Source: Quercus robur
Lineage: Eukaryota; Streptophyta; Magnoliopsida; Fagales; Fagaceae
Reading direction: 5' to 3'
Assembly (NCBI RefSeq): GCF_932294415.1
Contig: NC_065537.1
Location: 68,586,290 to 68,650,289 of the forward strand
Length of the DNA: 64,000 nucleotides
Shown here: positions 60,474 to 64,000 of the stretch, in pieces
Layout of the letters: each line of letters begins with the position of its first letter
Position numbering within the stretch: the stretch's first letter is position 1
The notes under the pieces: generated by a model
The model's database searches: none
Seen by the model: only the letters and a program-made list of their open reading frames with translations
What the model was told of the DNA's origin: nothing
Made by a program: the position numbers and the translations under genes

Positions 60474-63116
60474 ATGGCTGAAGGAGCTTTGTTCCACCTT
60501 GCAGAAAAAGTCCTTGAACTGCTGCGTTCCTTAACCCTCCAAGAGGTCAAACTGGCCTCTAGTGTCAAAACAGAGATTGAAAAACTAACAAACACAGTTT
60601 CCACAATCCAAGCAGTGATTCTAGATGCAGAAAAGCAGAGTTCTCAAGACCATCAGATCAAAGATTGGCTCAAAAAGCTTAAGGATGTTCTCCATGATGC
60701 AGATGACTTGCTGGATGATTTCTCCACTGATGTTTTGCGACAGATAGTGATGACAAAGAAGGTACGCATTTTCTGTTCAAGTTCTAACCGGCTTACTTTT
60801 AGTCCTAAGATGGGTCATGAAATAAAAGCAATTAGGGAGAGTCTAAATGCCATTGCAGAAGTTAAGGAGGATTTTCATTTTAGTCAAAACTTCGTTGAGC
60901 CACAAGTCATGAACAGGGAAAGGAGAACTTATTCTTTTGTATTTGAAGAAGTTGTTGGGAGAGAGAATGATAAGGAAGTGATTATAGAACGTCTTTTTAA
61001 TGATAATGTTGTAGAGAATATTTCTATCTTTCCAATAGTTGGCATTGGAGGATTGGGGAAGATAAGTAGACAACTTTAGCTCAGCTAGTATATAGTGATG
61101 AAAATGTGGACAAAAATTTTGAGCTAAAGCTATGGATTTGTATCTCTGATATCTTTGATGTAAAACGAATTGTTAAAGAAAGTTTAGAACAGTTGACAAA
61201 GAGGAAGCATGAAGGAAGCCTTGAGATCTTGGAAAAACAGTTTTGAGAAGGATTCAATGGAAAAAAAAAAAAATACTTGCTTGTCTTGGACAAATTGTGG
61301 ATTGAGGATAAAAAGAAATGGCTTCTCTTGAGAAATTTGCTAATGGTTGGTGCAAGGGGAAGTAGGATAATTGTGACCACACGCTCAAAAAGGGTAGCAT
61401 GGATAATAGGGTCAATTTCATGGTATGCTCTAAAAGGCCTACCTATAGAAAAGAGTTGGAGCTTGTTTGTAAAAATGGCATTTGAACAAGGCCAACTGCT
61501 AGAACACCAAGCCTTTATAAGCATAGGAAAAGAGATTGTGGAAAAGTGTGGTGGGGTACCTCTCATCGTAAGGACAATAGCAAGCTTGCTACGTTCCAAA
61601 CCTTCAGAAAATGAATGGCAATTCTACAAAAAACTATGAACTCTCAAAAATAACACAACAAGAAGAATATGATATTTCATTAACACTTAAGTTGAGTTAT
61701 GATCATCTACCATCACACTTAAAACAATGATTTGCTTATTGTAAATTGTTTCCAAAAGATTCCGAAATTGATGTAAAAACACTTATTCATCTTTGGGCAG
61801 CACAAGGTTTTATTAAATTATCAAATTCAAAGCAACGTATTGAGGATGTTGGCAAAGAGTATTTTATGGTATTACTTTGGAGGTCTTTTTTTCAAGATGT
61901 AATAAAAGATGAATTGGGCAATATAGTATTTTGCAAAATGCACGATCTCATGCATGATCTAGCAAATCTTGTGGTTGGGGCAGAAAGTACCATGTTAACT
62001 TTAAGTGAGGAAAATATTGATAAAAATCTTCGTCATGTATCATTTGATCTTAGGTATTAATTGAGGCAATTCCCAATCCCCATGGTTAAAGGAATGAAAA
62101 TACGAACAATTCTTGGAGCTAGTGTAGGGCAAGAGTTGGGTAAATTAACTTGTGATGCACTCATTTCAAATCTCAATTATTTACGCACATTAGATTTGAG
62201 TAAATTAAAGCTATGTATAGTGCCAAATTCAATTGGAGAATTAAAACATTTACGATATCTTGATCTTTCTGAAAATGAAGATATTGAATTTCTCCCTAAT
62301 TCCATTACTAAACTGTTGAATTTGCAAACATTAAAACTCAAGTACTGTAAGTCGCTTAGAGAATTACTGAGGGAAATTAAAAATTTTGTCAATCTTAGGC
62401 ATCTAGATATTTTTGAATGTCAAAGACTGACTCATATACCCCTTGGACTTGAACTTTGTACTTCTCTTGAGATACTATCACTTTTTGTTGTAAGCAAGGC
62501 TGAGTGTAGTGGTGGATTGAGTGAATTGAAGGAGTTAAGTAATTTGGGAGGAAGCCTAAGTATTAACAATTTGGGACATGGAAAAGATGACATGCTGGAG
62601 CTGGAATGTAAAGCTGCAAAACTGAAGGAGAAACAACAACTTCAACAATTGAAATTATGGTGGGACTCAAGCTGGGCCGAAAATAATGTAAGTTATGATG
62701 AAATGTCACTAGAAAAGCTCCAACCACATCCAAATCTTAAAGCTTTGAAGTTGTGGTTTTATATGGGTGTGATAATTCCAAGTTGGGTTTCTTCGCTCAC
62801 TAATATTGTCGATTTGGAATTCTATAGAAACAGAAACTTGCAACACCTCCCACCATTAAATCAACTACCTTTTCTAAAGTCCGTCATCCTTAAGTATATG
62901 GAAGCACTTGAATACATATCAAAAGATTCCATTCGTAAAGCACTTGGTTCCTCAAAAACAACATTCTTCCATCCTTATCTTCTCTCATAATGTATGAATG
63001 CCCAAATTTGAAGGGTTGTGGAGGAAAGTTGATGGTAATGAGCCAGGCCATCTTTTACTACCCTCATTTCCTCGTCTTTCTTTTTTAAAGATTACCGAAT
63101 GCCCTCACATGTGTTC
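60474..63116 (+). pseudogene. CC-NB-LRR pseudogene, paralogue of the 38.7-50.0 kb gene
   Basis: ATG 60474 (MAEGALFHLAEKVLEL) starts a coiled coil and NB-ARC highly similar to the neighbour. Lesions: the 8 bases ATAAGTAG at 61062-61069 split the Lys and Thr codons of Walker A (GIGGLGK | TTLAQ); TGA at 61244; kinase-2 reads LVLDKLW, an Asp replaced by Lys; a frame change near 61630; TGA at 61728 in KQCFAYC; TAA at 62058; TAA at 62988 and frame changes near 62985-63020 in the LRRs. The MHDLMHDLA motif is retained near 61940. Homology to the LRR region is cut at 63116 by an LTR. The gene cannot encode a working NLR. Confidence 0.95.
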
Positions 63117-64000
63117 TGTAAGGTTGAATTTAATTAACCATCTTATTGGTTTTATTCTGTGCCAAATTTGCTTGTATTTCAGCATTTAGTAACCCTGTAT
63201 TTAGGTGGGTTTTGTTGTAAGGGTAGTGAGTGAAATAGAGTGTTGAATGCTCAAGAGTGTGCAAGAAAACAGAGACTCGCGGCTTGATCTCGTGGGTGAC
63301 TCGCGGCTTCAAGCCGCCAGATGCAGCACACGTGCCAAGCATGCCAGAAGGTGAACAGTCATGCTAGCCGGAGCACTACAGGACAAAACAGGACAACTGG
63401 CCATACGGTTATCTCGCGACTGGATCTCTGACTCAGTCAAGTCACGAGGCCAAGCCGTGAGCCATCCCTGTTTTGAAAAACCTGACGTTTCACATTCTCC
63501 TCTCACCCCAGTATAAATACCCCTTATACCCACATATGAAAGAGAGCTTCCAGAGAGAATTTTGAGAGAGAAACCCTAGAGTAAAACAAGATTTATTCAT
63601 CTACAATCTTTACATAAGAGTCTCTTCAAATTCCTCAACTCTCTTCTTCTCCATTGTCAAACCCTTGAGAGGCATTTTACCAAAACCTTGTTCTCACCAT
63701 ATTCATTACTGTGAGAGGGCTGTTTGGTGTTCTGGGAAGCAGTTAGGAAGAAAACAATCTACATTGGTTGATACTATGGTCAAGTAGCGGAATCCGGGAA
63801 GTTAGAAAAGAAAAAGGTTCGGCGCAACCTCGTTGGAGCAAGAAGCTTGGAGGGCGACGGAGAGATTTTACGTCGAGGGCTTTGGTTTCCTCTTCGATAA
63901 CACATCGCGTGTTGTCTTTGTTTTTGCATCTTCCTTTCCTTTTATCTTTGCCTTTTATTATCTGTTGTGGGTTATGATTTTAATTTGGCTTAAATAGTTT
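63117..64000 (+). mobile_element. 5' LTR of a family 2 Gag-only element, running off the window
   Basis: It starts TGTAAGGTTGAATTTAATTAACC and aligns over 884 bases with the reverse complement of the 39501-40610 LTR, which is 1,110 bp long. It includes the TATA box at 63511-63519, ACACGTGCCAAGCATGC, and the U5 phrase AGCTTGGAGGGCGACGGAGAG. It is clearly more diverged than the pair at 39.5-47.7 kb; several TCGCGA words have decayed. A gag on the plus strand should follow outside the window unless this is a solo LTR. Confidence 0.9.
63511..63519 (+). promoter_or_regulatory. LTR TATA box
   Basis: GTATAAATA in CCAGTATAAATACCCC, conserved with both LTRs of the 39.5-47.7 kb element. Confidence 0.7.

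Overview
The window looks like nuclear DNA of a woody eudicot. It is AT-rich, with long SSR and poly-A/T tracts, plant CC-NB-LRR (CNL) resistance-like genes, a plant DUF4220/DUF594 gene end, and abundant LTR retrotransposons primed by the Ty1/copia plant site TGGTATCAGAGC. The style of the Gag proteins and resistance-gene paralogues suggests Fagaceae (oak, beech or chestnut type); this is inference, not proof.

Layout. 1-745 is the 3' end of a DUF594-type gene with a one-base frameshift. 0.8-7 kb is a graveyard of small DNA elements (a hAT-like MITE with 8-bp TSD, a foldback element, a PIF/Harbinger-like MITE with TTA TSD inside an old LTR) plus a minisatellite. 7.0-7.5 kb holds the 3' remnant of a resistance-like gene whose fuller copy lies at 21.5-23.7 kb. 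8.0-12.5 kb is a decayed Gag-only copia-type element. 12.5-13.7 kb is an LTR-like fragment. 13.7-21.2 kb is a second Gag-only family whose LTR is split by a 2,974-bp solo LTR with TSD ATGAT. 21.55-23.66 kb (minus strand) is a winged-helix/LRR protein gene of the RPP13-like-4 type that lacks an NB-ARC P-loop region; it has one frameshift. 24-38.5 kb is mostly intergenic, with a Mutator-type foldback MITE (10-bp TSD), a solo LTR inserted in an AT microsatellite, SSRs, and one unexplained coding-like island near 32.4-32.8 kb.

38.7-50.0 kb is a CNL gene split in its NB-ARC domain by a complete 8,184-bp LTR element (39501-47684, TSD CTGAT, two 1,110-bp LTRs differing at 10 positions by eye). This element has an intact 656-residue Gag with two zinc knuckles but no protease, integrase, RT or RNase H. 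In place of pol it carries a second same-strand ORF that resembles the 'putative plant transposon protein' family, preceded by plausible splice sites. 50.0-57.1 kb is a diverged tandem array of the CNL gene's 3' flank containing an LRR fragment. 60.5-63.1 kb is a paralogous CNL pseudogene, broken at 63117 by another LTR of the same Gag-only family that runs off the window.

Main theme: an RGA-type CNL cluster repeatedly hit by non-autonomous LTR elements. Three families of these elements end Gag at the same point, share a conserved post-Gag tail and polypurine tract, and carry CpG-rich word clusters in their LTRs (two families also internally). These elements would need enzymes supplied in trans.
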